IMG/VR virus record: IMGVR_UViG_3300025133_000590
Coordinates: 1-24,027 of that record
Length of the DNA: 24,027 bases
From: a virus
Strand: one strand, 5' to 3'
Each line of letters opens with the position of its first letter. Positions within the stretch are counted from its first letter, which is position 1. Both the position numbers and the translations under genes were made by a program. The notes beneath the pieces are model-generated. The model had not been told where the DNA came from and did not search any database. It worked only from the letters and a program-made list of their open reading frames with translations. Shown here piece after piece: positions 14,208 to 21,077 of the stretch.

Positions 14208-15103
14208 TTTTTATCCCTCATTCCATTTAATACTTTATCGGGGGTAGTATTAACCCATTCTTTCTTACTATAATTTAACATATCTATCACCTTATTAGAA
14301 TTAATTCTAACAGTCAAATCCGATACCATTACCGCCCTACCTACTGCCTTCTGTGAAGTGTTCTGTGTGGGGTTAAGTAATTGGGTAGCATAGATAATAC
14401 CTGCTATTAAACCACTTGTTAAAGTCAAGCACCTCTCTTTAGCCATATTATACAAGGGTATGCCCACATCAAGACTTATCTTTAGCGATTCTCTTGTTAA
14501 ACCCAATTTGTTACCATACCTCTCAATATCTTCAATAATATTAATTCTCCCCAATACAAAGGGGCGACCAAACATACACGCCACTCTTTTAGCAAGTTTA
14601 GACGATAAGCCCATATGAGCACCATTATGTTGAATAATTTCATACAATGTAATGGGTATATTATTATCCTTTAGAGTGAAAAAAACAGTCGCCGCCACTC
14701 TTGCATCTAAAGGGAAACCCGTAGTAATTCTGTTTCTAACCATAACTCTATAATTAAAAGCCATTTGTTCTCTCAAAGCCTTTGTAACACCTAATTCACC
14801 CCCTAACATATTGCACCCTATCACACCTCTTTGGATGATACCTTTACTTTTGTGAACGGTTCTATTGTGGTTCTTTCTAAGCAATCTACCCATTTTACTA
14901 AAATCCTTTTTGCCCCTACTATCGGTCAAGGATATAAAAGAACCCAACCCTCCTATTTCGCTATGTTTATCGTAGTTATCATTACCAAATACATATTCTT
15001 CTAAGGGGTTTTCGTCTATTACATACCCACAACCAAAACAATAGGTTTCACCACTCTTTTCATCTTGCCTAATATCATTACTCTTACAATCAATACATAT
15101 CAT
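14204..15103 (-). CDS. tfb: transcription initiation factor TFB (TFIIB-like)
   Basis: 299 residues, the normal TFB length. The N-terminal zinc ribbon has C3, C6, C22 and C25 (MICIDCKS, then YCFGCGYVID), followed by a B-reader/linker region and two cyclin-fold repeats, the first around NYRVMVRNRITTGFP and the second around TRESLKISLDVGIPLYN with SGLIAGIIYATQ. TFB bridges TBP on the TATA box and RNA polymerase. A virus copy could steer host polymerase to virus promoters such as the repeated TTTATATAGG boxes. ATG 15103 has GAGTGG 5 nt upstream; a GTG three codons earlier is less likely. The ribbon alone rules out a bacterial host. Confidence 0.9.
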   Translation of the reverse strand: MICIDCKSNDIRQDEKSGETYCFGCGYVIDENPLEEYVFGNDNYDKHSEIGGLGSFISLTDSRGKKDFSKMGRLLRKNHNRTVHKSKGIIQRGVIGCNMLGGELGVTKALREQMAFNYRVMVRNRITTGFPLDARVAATVFFTLKDNNIPITLYEIIQHNGAHMGLSSKLAKRVACMFGRPFVLGRINIIEDIERYGNKLGLTRESLKISLDVGIPLYNMAKERCLTLTSGLIAGIIYATQLLNPTQNTSQKAVGRAVMVSDLTVRINSNKVIDMLNYSKKEWVNTTPDKVLNGMRDKK

Positions 15104-15245
15104 TTTTTCCACTCTCTATACTTATTATTTCTGCCCGTCTTTGTATTGTTCTCAACATTTCCATTATCTCTTTAATTTCCTTGAGAGTCAAAACCCAAAC
15201 TTCTTCACTTTCACACCATACTTGTATTTTAACCTCTTTGAACAT
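15090..15245 (-). CDS. hypothetical small protein (51 aa)
   Basis: A 51-residue ORF starting MFKEVKIQVWCESEEVWVLT, then a charged helix LKEIKEIMEMLRTIQRRAEI. Its ATG overlaps the upstream stop as TAATG, and its end overlaps the TFB start by 14 nt. The same overlap pattern is seen across the operon. Function unknown. Confidence 0.5.
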   Translation of the reverse strand: MFKEVKIQVWCESEEVWVLTLKEIKEIMEMLRTIQRRAEIISIESGKNDMY

Positions 15246-16345
15246 TAATTAGACCCCCAATATTCTAAGTTATCCCAATCCAACCTAAGTTCTTTCTGCC
15301 CATCAACATTTTTAGATGTTAAATGGTGTTTGATAGTGTTAACTATTTTAACTGTAAATACATCATTCAATAGAGCCAATGCCCTAGTAGCGAATTGGTC
15401 GCCCAATGATGAGTCTTTAGCCATGTTATCTATACAAATTGGCCCTCTCATACCGATTTCTTCTCCGGCATAAACAAAGGTAGATACTGCTTGAATGTTG
15501 GTTTTCATTTCAGCATCAGTTAATACCCAATCGGCCAACCTACCTCTCACATACATAGTCATGTTTTCTCCCTTTTTGGTTATTTTAATTCTGTCGGGAT
15601 ATTGCTTCTCCAAATCTAACATCAATTGTTTTGCTCTATCTTCTATAATATCACTCGTTCTATTTTGTTCAAGGAAAGCCAACATAACCTGCAATTGACT
15701 TTCAGTCGGTGGCGTTTCAAACAATTTAAGCCATAGATTCTTAGGGCTTAAAAACTTCCAAGAACCTCTTTTCTTCCCTTCCCAATAAAAAGACATGAAA
15801 GTTTCCATTTGTTTTATAGGAATATTAGCCCAAACACCATCACTCAATTCTAAAGCACACTCATCGGAAGAAATTAACCTTAGATTTAACCTAACATCTA
15901 TTCTTTTTCCTTCCTTGTAATAATGAAAGGGGGCTCTATTCTCCAAAGCATAGGATATAGACTCACTAACATTTAGATGATTCCACATATTTTTAGCCAA
16001 TATTGCCCCATCACTAACAAAACAAGATTTATAGACCACTCTCGCAAGAGCAAAGGCAAGATTATTCTTTGTTCCTGTTATACCATTAATTGAATATCTA
16101 TTTCCCTTTCTCCCTATTACAATACTATATTGGCTCTCTTTACCCAAAAAAACGACATTTTGCCCCATCTTCAAGTGCCCCATATGATAACTCATTGTGT
16201 TTTTAAGAGCCGCTAATACAGGATTATGGTTGGTTCTATCGGGAAAAACCGTTACTGACTCTGCCCAAAAGTTGGAGTTTTCCGCAACCATTTTTGTTGA
16301 GTAAGTTTTTCCTCCATCATCGGGCGACTTTATATTTATTTCCAT
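15245..16345 (-). CDS. conserved-looking hypothetical protein (366 aa)
   Basis: 366 residues, one of the largest unassigned proteins here. It is a mixed alpha/beta protein with conserved-looking stretches: NNLAFALARVVYKSCF, ENRAPFHYY, ALELSDGVWANIP, FLEQNRTSD, MYVRGRLADWVL, GPICIDN and GDQFATRALALL. It resembles in my memory unannotated proteins of marine viruses, but I can name no family. No membrane segment or signal peptide. GGAGGAAGATAA lies before the ATG. I looked for an E2-like active-site pattern, given the modifier genes nearby, and found none convincing. Confidence 0.7.
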   Translation of the reverse strand: MEINIKSPDDGGKTYSTKMVAENSNFWAESVTVFPDRTNHNPVLAALKNTMSYHMGHLKMGQNVVFLGKESQYSIVIGRKGNRYSINGITGTKNNLAFALARVVYKSCFVSDGAILAKNMWNHLNVSESISYALENRAPFHYYKEGKRIDVRLNLRLISSDECALELSDGVWANIPIKQMETFMSFYWEGKKRGSWKFLSPKNLWLKLFETPPTESQLQVMLAFLEQNRTSDIIEDRAKQLMLDLEKQYPDRIKITKKGENMTMYVRGRLADWVLTDAEMKTNIQAVSTFVYAGEEIGMRGPICIDNMAKDSSLGDQFATRALALLNDVFTVKIVNTIKHHLTSKNVDGQKELRLDWDNLEYWGSN

Positions 16346-16516
16346 TTATCTTCCTCCGTATATTTTTTTCTTATAACTAGCCACGCAATTATCGTGCACT
16401 TCCTTTCTTGCTTCAAGCGGGTGTAACAATTGACCCCCGCATATTCTACATCTAGTGGCTATTCTCTTTGAATAAGAATGGCGACTTTCAACATAATCGG
16501 GGTCTTTATCACTCAT
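16346..16516 (-). CDS. small zinc-finger-like protein (56 aa)
   Basis: 56 residues, basic, with CRICGG at 23-28 and H32...H41, C44 as likely partner ligands, so a one-zinc treble-clef-like motif is plausible. It starts MSDKDPDYVESRHSYSKR. GGGTGAAACCG precedes the ATG, and the end carries the GGAGG of the next gene. A nuclease-like HNH remnant was considered but the active-site histidines are not evident. Confidence 0.55.
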   Translation of the reverse strand: MSDKDPDYVESRHSYSKRIATRCRICGGQLLHPLEARKEVHDNCVASYKKKIYGGR

Positions 16517-16682
16517 CGGTTTCACCCTTCACAAAAAACTTTTGTTTTGAAATAACTATATGAGGGTATTGTTCAGTAAACTTAGTTACATTTTCTAATA
16601 CTTGCTCAATAGAAGTATAATCTTCAACCCATACACTACCATTAGACCTAAGTAGGGTTATGCGAAACTTAGTTTGTTCCAT
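16509..16682 (-). CDS. hypothetical small protein (57 aa)
   Basis: 57 residues with a beta-alpha-beta pattern (KFRITLLRSNGSVWVEDY, IEQVLENVTKF, HIVISKQKFFVKG). The family is unknown. AAAAAGGAGG about 7 nt upstream of the ATG is among the best ribosome sites in the window. It overlaps neighbours by 14 nt and 8 nt. Confidence 0.55.
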   Translation of the reverse strand: MEQTKFRITLLRSNGSVWVEDYTSIEQVLENVTKFTEQYPHIVISKQKFFVKGETDE

Positions 16683-16932
16683 TTTCAAACCTCCTTTTTA
16701 CCATATTCACAAACTCTCTATTACACCCTTCACATATTGGCGTACAATCATCGGGCCAAACTGCTTCGGTTAAGGAGGTTGAAACATCATGAATACTTTC
16801 CATATCCCAAAGACATTCACGGCAATAACCGCAGTTTTCTAACAAGTCTTGGGCATCATTTAGTTTTGCCTTTAGGTTTGTTATTTCTTCCTGTTCTTCT
16901 AATTGTTCTACTGCTTTACATATATGACACAT
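16669..16932 (-). CDS. Cys-rich zinc-finger-like protein (87 aa)
   Basis: 87 residues with CHIC at 2-5, CGYCREC at about 34-40 and CTPICEGC at about 63-70, enough for two zinc sites. A coiled-coil helix (VEQLEEQEEITNLKAKL) separates the first and second groups. It probably works as a protein- or nucleic-acid-binding adapter. The start overlaps the upstream stop by one base. Function unknown. Confidence 0.6.
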   Translation of the reverse strand: MCHICKAVEQLEEQEEITNLKAKLNDAQDLLENCGYCRECLWDMESIHDVSTSLTEAVWPDDCTPICEGCNREFVNMVKRRFENGTN

Positions 16933-17228
16933 TATTCTTCCTCTCCTAAATCCGACAATAGTGTTTGATAAATACCAAACACCTCATCCACACTCATTCT
17001 TCTCAAAGAAGCCCAAGATACTATTTTATTATTTACTCTAATTCTTTTAGCCATTTTACCTTGAACCGGCTTGGCGACCCTATTAGTTAAAACATAGGGG
17101 GCAAAACCATAACCGTCTTTTCTTTGCACTACTATTTTAGTAACAGTAGTTTTATATCCGCCCTTAACTCTATTGGGGCTTTGTTTTTCTCTCATCTCTC
17201 TTATCATTTCTGTCTTTGTTTTATCCAT
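16932..17228 (-). CDS. hypothetical basic protein (98 aa)
   Basis: 98 residues, strongly basic in the middle (GGYKTTVTKIVVQRKDG, then KMAKRIRVNNK) with an acidic C-terminus (LLSDLGEEE). The charge suggests nucleic-acid binding, but no domain is recognised. AAGGAGGAATAGAA just upstream, formed by the end of the preceding gene, serves the ATG. Confidence 0.55.
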   Translation of the reverse strand: MDKTKTEMIREMREKQSPNRVKGGYKTTVTKIVVQRKDGYGFAPYVLTNRVAKPVQGKMAKRIRVNNKIVSWASLRRMSVDEVFGIYQTLLSDLGEEE

Positions 17229-17230
17229 TT

Positions 17231-17527
17231 CTATTCCTCCTTGTTTGCTACATAGTATTCTAACTTATGTCTTGTTTCCTTAATGTATTCAATCAACCAC
17301 TTACGGGGTGAAACATTAACAGGTAATCTAACATTATCAAGTAAATATTGCACTATATGATTAATCTCACGCACAATATGGTTAGAATCATGCCGGTGCA
17401 TCATTTCTAATATGTTCTCCCACACATTAGTTCCATCTATTTCTCGTCTTTCGCTCTCTATCTCTAACATAATTAATTTGAAATCATCCCATCCTTCAAA
17501 ATAACTATTCATCTTTTTGTAAGTCAT
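17231..17527 (-). CDS. hypothetical helical protein (about 98 aa)
   Basis: About 98 residues, mainly helical (FKLIMLEIESERREI, HIVREINHIVQYLL, WLIEYIKETRHKLEYY). Not recognised. Two ATGs are possible, at 17527 and 17512; neither has a strong ribosome site. It overlaps the winged-helix gene upstream by 8-23 nt. Confidence 0.5.
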   Translation of the reverse strand: MTYKKMNSYFEGWDDFKLIMLEIESERREIDGTNVWENILEMMHRHDSNHIVREINHIVQYLLDNVRLPVNVSPRKWLIEYIKETRHKLEYYVANKEE

Positions 17528-17768
17528 CTCTTAACCCCCAAACACAAGCATTGTGGCCCTTTGCCCTAACGGTGCGTTCTCTTTTAACAAAAACTTTATT
17601 TTTACTCATAATATTCACCAATGAGTTCATTGTAGGGTTCCTTGTGTATGGTTTATTACACCGTTTTTTCTTTTGATACCTTAGTTTATCCCAAAGAGAA
17701 TAAGTATCTAAATCCCCTTGTTCTTTTAACAAACGCACAATGCGTTCTACTGTGTTTTTTGTTCCCAT
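17505..17768 (-). CDS. winged-helix-type protein, paralogue of the 5721-5942 product
   Basis: 87 residues from ATG 17768. It matches the small protein at 5721-5942 in order: VERIVRLLKEQGD, YSLWDKLR, YTRNP, then basic strands and a terminal VWGLRDD. The layout is that of a winged helix, with an insertion of basic residues (KKKRCNK) before the recognition helix. GGTGG lies 9 nt before ATG 17768; in-frame ATGs at 17774 and 17804 are alternatives. It is the first gene after the structured gap at 17769-17925, a typical place for a regulator. Confidence 0.6.
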   Translation of the reverse strand: MGTKNTVERIVRLLKEQGDLDTYSLWDKLRYQKKKRCNKPYTRNPTMNSLVNIMSKNKVFVKRERTVRAKGHNACVWGLRDDLQKDE

Positions 17769-17925
17769 TATCATTTCCCACCTTATATTATTACCCATAA
17801 CCACCGCTAGATAATCACCTAAAAGGCTTCTCTTGCCCTCTTAAGGGGGAATAAACACATTACATCTATAATGCCTACTCCCCCTTTTAGCGATTAATCA
17901 CTAAATGATTATTAGGTATCTAAAC
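17769..17925 (-). promoter_or_regulatory. structured intergenic gap, probable terminator/promoter
   Basis: This is the only clear gap inside the 17-kb leftward gene string between 1 and 18126 besides the one at 3493-3580. It contains an 8-bp perfect stem AAGGGGGA (17843-17850) with TCCCCCTT (17879-17886), a short palindrome AATCA-TTTAG-TGATT read on the minus strand, and an outer 7-bp pair ATAATCA (17811-17817) with TGATTAT (17906-17912). It may end the upstream transcript and start the next; no TATA box stands out. Confidence 0.4.
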
Positions 17926-18126
17926 TCAAATACCACCAACAATCGCCGGAGTCAAATCTACCATTTCAACCGAATCCCAATCAAATGTATTGATGTGTTC
18001 TCTTGAAACCATCTCTCCATCTGCGAAAATCCAATGTGTAGGATGGTCGTTGATTTGCTCAATTACTTCTGCTTTCATTAATTCTAGTTCTGTATGTCCT
18101 GTATCGTTTAATATTCTTAGTTTCAT
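17926..18126 (-). CDS. ubiquitin-like beta-grasp protein ending Gly-Gly-Ile
   Basis: 66 residues. It opens with a hairpin MKLRILNDTGHTELEL, as in ubiquitin and bacterial ubiquitin-like proteins (hydrophobic strand, turn with TG, second strand). A helix AEVIEQINDH follows, then strand HWIFADGEMV (compare ubiquitin RLIFAGKQL), then DSVEMVDLTPAIVGGI, which matches the last strand and the ThiS/MoaD-type P-x-x-x-GG tail. The Gly-Gly is followed by one Ile, so removal of that residue would be needed before activation. GGAGGAAAAAAT precedes the ATG, in the last codons of the upstream coiled-coil gene. Partners are likely the E1-like protein (13510-14067) and the JAMM protease (12672-13154). Use in sulfur transfer rather than conjugation is also possible. 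Confidence 0.72.
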   Translation of the reverse strand: MKLRILNDTGHTELELMKAEVIEQINDHPTHWIFADGEMVSREHINTFDWDSVEMVDLTPAIVGGI

Positions 18127-18416
18127 ATTTTTTCCTCCTGTTCTCCGGTCATGTTTTCACCATTGTCCGTAGTATCCTTTGTAACGCTCGCCCTATATAA
18201 AGGGGGTTGGGTCTTTAAGATGATGCGACCCAATGCGGTATAAAGGCTCTTTTCGTAGGTTTCTACCATTGTGCCTAGAGTTGTATTTTCTTCTTCAAGT
18301 TGGGTGATTCTATTTTCAACCGCATGAATTAGATTATTATGCTTCTCTTTCAATTTTATATATTGTAAATTGGTTTTATTCAATCTCTCTTGTAATTGTT
18401 CTTTAGTTTCTCTCAT
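18123..18416 (-). CDS. coiled-coil protein (97 aa)
   Basis: 97 residues. Residues 1-50 are an almost continuous coiled coil (KEQLQERLNKTNLQYIKLKE, then heptads through ENRITQLEEENTTL), followed by a disordered acidic tail. It should dimerise. Its coding sequence carries a TTTATATAGG box at 18192-18201, about 66 nt before the ubiquitin-like gene start. AAAGGAGG precedes its own ATG, and ATGA overlaps link both neighbours. Confidence 0.6.
   Translation of the reverse strand: MRETKEQLQERLNKTNLQYIKLKEKHNNLIHAVENRITQLEEENTTLGTMVETYEKSLYTALGRIILKTQPPLYRASVTKDTTDNGENMTGEQEEKI
18192..18201 (-). promoter_or_regulatory. TATA-like box TTTATATAGG, possible promoter of the ubiquitin-like gene
   Basis: The decamer TTTATATAGG on the minus strand is identical to the boxes at 23357-23366 (minus) and 23755-23764 (plus). 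An archaeal start site about 25-27 nt downstream would fall near 18166, leaving a 40-nt leader before the ubiquitin-like ATG. It lies inside the coiled-coil gene, so chance occurrence cannot be excluded. Confidence 0.35.
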
Positions 18417-19675
18417 TCTGCCCCCTCCTTTAATTGGGTTATTATTTTGCTCGCTTGAATAGATGTTGTGTTTGCGGGTATAATATACTCATTGTTACTT
18501 AATATACCTATATACCATGCTTGTTTACTTGTTATTGGTCTTGGTTTTTCACAAGTCTTTTTCACCAATAGTTTCAATTGCTTAGGGCTTAATTCTTTAC
18601 CCGCACTTAACATCCTCACCATATCAGTCAAAAAAACCCTATCATAGTTAGTTTCTCCCATATTTTCCGAAAATGGTTTAATGTCATAAAACTCACACAT
18701 TCTCTCAAACACTTCATTTGTTTCGTCTACCCTCAACCTTTCAGCGATTAGACACTCAATTCTTTTTTGGTCTACATCACCGGCACTTTCAGCCGACTTT
18801 TTATCCTGTTCTATTCTCATTAACTCATTTTGTCTTTTTTGCTCATCACGGGCAATTCTTTGTATGCGCCAAAGTTCAGCCCTTTTTTCATCCTGTATTT
18901 TCTTATCTTCTGCGGCCTGTCTAATCCTTTCCTGTTCTTCTGTAATCATATCCCGATACTTCTGCTGAGTCAAATAAAACAATTGAAGGTCAGCCCATAG
19001 TCTTTCATTAGGATAACCCCTTGTATCTATTTGCCTATGCTTATTGTCGGGGTGATTCCAACGCCATACAATAGAAGCCATTTTGTAACCATATTGATTC
19101 ATTTTACCTTCACTTCTTTTGCGAATAACAGTAGTATTTTCATAATGGCTAGTGTGGTAATTATATCTCCTATTTTTCACCCTAACATTGAACCTCAAAT
19201 CCAATTCTCTAACTTCCTCAAACCATTCAGTAAATTGTTCACCGTGTAAATCCCACCACCAAGCGGCCTTCAAGGATTTAACCTGTTCTGTTATCCACTC
19301 GTCTATCATTTCTTCGGTGATATTTTCTTCCTTCCAGCCCTTTTCTTCTACTAAGTGCCTCAAGACCATGTATGAATTGATATGGTCGCTCCCTACTATC
19401 TCTAACACATTGGTTACAGTATTCTCTATCTCAAAATGCCACACTATATTATGCCCACACAAACAAGCATGGGGGTGAGTATTGTGTTCAGCAGGTAATG
19501 TTTCCATAGCATCATCACTAAAGGGAATATACCATGTATTGCCCGTTACAACCCACTCATCCTTAGCATCATTATAGTTATCAGCCTCGGACAATGCAAC
19601 CATTTTGGCCTTCAATATTTTGTCCCAACGGCCATTCCTTAGTGCTCGTCTTGGTAATACTTCTTCAAAATCCAT
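18413..19675 (-). CDS. CGH-motif protein with long coiled coil (420 aa)
   Basis: 420 residues. Near 71-105 is CLCGHNIVWHFEIENT followed by LEIVGSDHI, a zinc-ribbon-like pattern known from phage and plasmid proteins of unknown role (Cys-x-Cys-Gly-His then V-G-S/N). Residues about 245-310 form a charged coiled coil (QKYRDMITEEQERIRQAAED and on). The C-terminus has two short repeats of the SPKQLKLL and TSKQAWYIGIL type, seen at the ends of many phage proteins that bind DNA. It is the largest gene of the early block, with GGAGGAATAAAA before the ATG. A role in DNA handling is plausible, unproven. Confidence 0.6.
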   Translation of the reverse strand: MDFEEVLPRRALRNGRWDKILKAKMVALSEADNYNDAKDEWVVTGNTWYIPFSDDAMETLPAEHNTHPHACLCGHNIVWHFEIENTVTNVLEIVGSDHINSYMVLRHLVEEKGWKEENITEEMIDEWITEQVKSLKAAWWWDLHGEQFTEWFEEVRELDLRFNVRVKNRRYNYHTSHYENTTVIRKRSEGKMNQYGYKMASIVWRWNHPDNKHRQIDTRGYPNERLWADLQLFYLTQQKYRDMITEEQERIRQAAEDKKIQDEKRAELWRIQRIARDEQKRQNELMRIEQDKKSAESAGDVDQKRIECLIAERLRVDETNEVFERMCEFYDIKPFSENMGETNYDRVFLTDMVRMLSAGKELSPKQLKLLVKKTCEKPRPITSKQAWYIGILSNNEYIIPANTTSIQASKIITQLKEGAE

Positions 19676-19677
19676 TT

Positions 19678-19935
19678 TTATTCCTCCATAGTAAAATCTA
19701 AAAATATTACTACTCCTGTTGATACTAAAGGATTTATTAAAACAACATCATTTATATCAAAATATGCAAATGTATCGTTATCTCGCAATACTCTATATTG
19801 TACATTTTGACTATCATTTACTTCTAATGTTCCTCTCAAACTAATTTGAGAAACAAAATGCCTTCTTACTATACCAGCACTACTTATTGCTAATGTTACA
19901 GTTTCACCTACTAATTCATTTAATTCTTCTTTCAT
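19678..19935 (-). CDS. hypothetical small beta-barrel-like protein (85 aa)
   Basis: 85 residues starting MKEELNELVGETVTLAISS, then alternating strands (VRRHFVSQISLRGTLEV, VQYRVLRDNDTFAYFDI), resembling an SH3- or Sm-like barrel. No family known. ATG 19935 was chosen because GGAGAG lies 6 nt upstream; the frame opens to 19968 without a site. It ends 2 nt before the 420-residue gene. Confidence 0.55.
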   Translation of the reverse strand: MKEELNELVGETVTLAISSAGIVRRHFVSQISLRGTLEVNDSQNVQYRVLRDNDTFAYFDINDVVLINPLVSTGVVIFLDFTMEE

Positions 19936-19936
19936 T

Positions 19937-20182
19937 TTAATCTCTCCTTCCAGCATGGGGTAAATCAATATCTTTAATTCCCCAAACTCTATTTCCTAAT
20001 GATTCTATTTCCTGTTGTGAAAAATAGCCCCACTCATCATAATGTCCTTGCACAAAACCAAAGTGCACTCCATCATCATTTAATTCTGTCGCAAACCAAT
20101 ACCAACCACTAAAAGATTCCCAACCTTTGAGAACCTCTTTATCGTTAATATATAATTTACCATCTTTAGTTTCTAATGTCAT
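19937..20182 (-). CDS. DUF2958-like protein (81 aa)
   Basis: 81 residues. The stretch WYWFATELNDDGVHFGFVQG, then DEWGYFSQQEIESLGN and a final KDIDLPH, matches what I recall of DUF2958 (GWV-GH, GYFSL-EL, ERDL), small proteins of phages and plasmids with no assigned reaction. GGAGATGAAGAAAT precedes the ATG. Linked to the upstream gene by an ATGA overlap. The match is from memory and moderate. Confidence 0.5.
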   Translation of the reverse strand: MTLETKDGKLYINDKEVLKGWESFSGWYWFATELNDDGVHFGFVQGHYDEWGYFSQQEIESLGNRVWGIKDIDLPHAGRRD

Positions 20183-20541
20183 ATTTCTTCATCTCCATTT
20201 GGGTATAGCGTATCGCATAATTTCTTAGCGGCCTTCTCAATCTCGGCCTCTAATTCGGGTTCAAAATCCCAATAATCATCCGGTAAATCCTTCTCATCGG
20301 GCATATTTTCCTTCATTTTTAATAACAAACCTATGACTTCATTTCTTTTTATCAATTCATCTCTTTTTGCTAATAAAGCATTCAATTCTATTTGTTCTTC
20401 TACGCTCAATGTGGGTTCGCAAGTGCAATCATCACAATGCTTACACAAACCACACACATTACAAACGCTTGGTGTGCAATACTTCGCCGTGTATTCTTGA
20501 AACTCTCTTTCTTCTTTTTCTGCTTGTGTTTCTTCTCTCAT
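20179..20541 (-). CDS. Cys-rich acidic protein (120 aa)
   Basis: 120 residues with a dense cysteine cluster near the N-terminus (YCTPSVCNVCGLCKHCDDCT, about 22-41, plus one more Cys), which could hold two zinc ions or an iron-sulfur cluster; the CxxC-x2-C spacing fits either. The rest is acidic and helical (EEQIELNALLAKRDELIK). ATG 20541 was chosen for AAAGGAAGA upstream and the ATGA overlap; the tract to 20562 opens with TTG. Role unknown. Confidence 0.55.
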   Translation of the reverse strand: MREETQAEKEEREFQEYTAKYCTPSVCNVCGLCKHCDDCTCEPTLSVEEQIELNALLAKRDELIKRNEVIGLLLKMKENMPDEKDLPDDYWDFEPELEAEIEKAAKKLCDTLYPNGDEEI

Positions 20542-20672
20542 TTTGATTCTTCCTTTAACCAACCTTCGTTAATGGTATTATCCAATTCATCCCAATCCCT
20601 TTCCATATTCTCTATCATATCTTTCATTATTTTATATCTCATATACATATTAATTATTTCTCTATCCATCAT
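20538..20672 (-). CDS. hypothetical small helical protein (43-44 aa)
   Basis: A 44-residue ORF (MMDREIINMYMRYKIMKDMI...) that is Met-rich and helical, ending GWLKEESK. Two adjacent ATGs start it; GAGGTGA favours the second (20669). ATGA overlaps at both ends and the ribosome site argue that it is expressed. Function unknown. Confidence 0.5.
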   Translation of the reverse strand: MMDREIINMYMRYKIMKDMIENMERDWDELDNTINEGWLKEESK

Positions 20673-20896
20673 TCCTCACCTCGTCTTAAATCACTTAAGC
20701 AGGGTTCACATCTTTGCAAGTGCCTTCCCCCCACTTCATTAAGGAATAGTGCGTTACCCTTTGCACCTCCAAACATACTCCCCGTATTCCATATATCGCC
20801 GCATTGAAAGCCAATCAAGAAGCCACTACAATTAAGGGAAATGTGAACAATAGGATATTCAAGGCCCACTTGTTTTGCGACTTCTTCATCATTCAT
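20669..20896 (-). CDS. hypothetical protein (75 aa)
   Basis: 75 residues starting MNDEEVAKQVGLEYPIVH, with a beta-rich centre (HISLNCSGFLIGFQCGDIW) and a final CEPC that may bind metal. ATG 20896 has AAAGGAG upstream; the frame to 20914 has no separate site. It overlaps the preceding gene by 8 nt. Not recognised. Confidence 0.5.
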   Translation of the reverse strand: MNDEEVAKQVGLEYPIVHISLNCSGFLIGFQCGDIWNTGSMFGGAKGNALFLNEVGGRHLQRCEPCLSDLRRGEE

Positions 20897-21077
20897 TATT
20901 CTCACTCCTTTCATTCCATTCTATGTTACAAGGAATAATATATTTCTTAACTCCTTTAGCACCACAATGTACACATGAATAATGCTGGGTGTAAAGCAAA
21001 TCATTATCTTCTATAATATCTACCATTTCTACCATCAATTCTGCATCATCATGCTGACAATCCGTATAATTAAGCAC
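20889..21077 (-). CDS. zinc-knuckle-like protein, probable GTG start (62 aa)
   Basis: 62 residues from GTG 21077. A CVHCGAKG motif sits in the second half with one more Cys after it (IIPCNIEW) and a Cys/His pair near the N-terminus (DCQHDD). GGTGA lies 5 nt before the GTG, whereas ATG 21089 and TTG 21119 have no ribosome site, so I prefer the GTG. The zinc pattern resembles a single treble-clef knuckle. Function unknown. Confidence 0.45.
   Translation of the reverse strand: MLNYTDCQHDDAELMVEMVDIIEDNDLLYTQHYSCVHCGAKGVKKYIIPCNIEWNERSENNE

Noticed and set aside
15245-16345. E2-conjugating enzyme as fourth member of the modifier pathway
   Set aside because: No E2-type active-site Cys context or fold pattern could be made out by eye.
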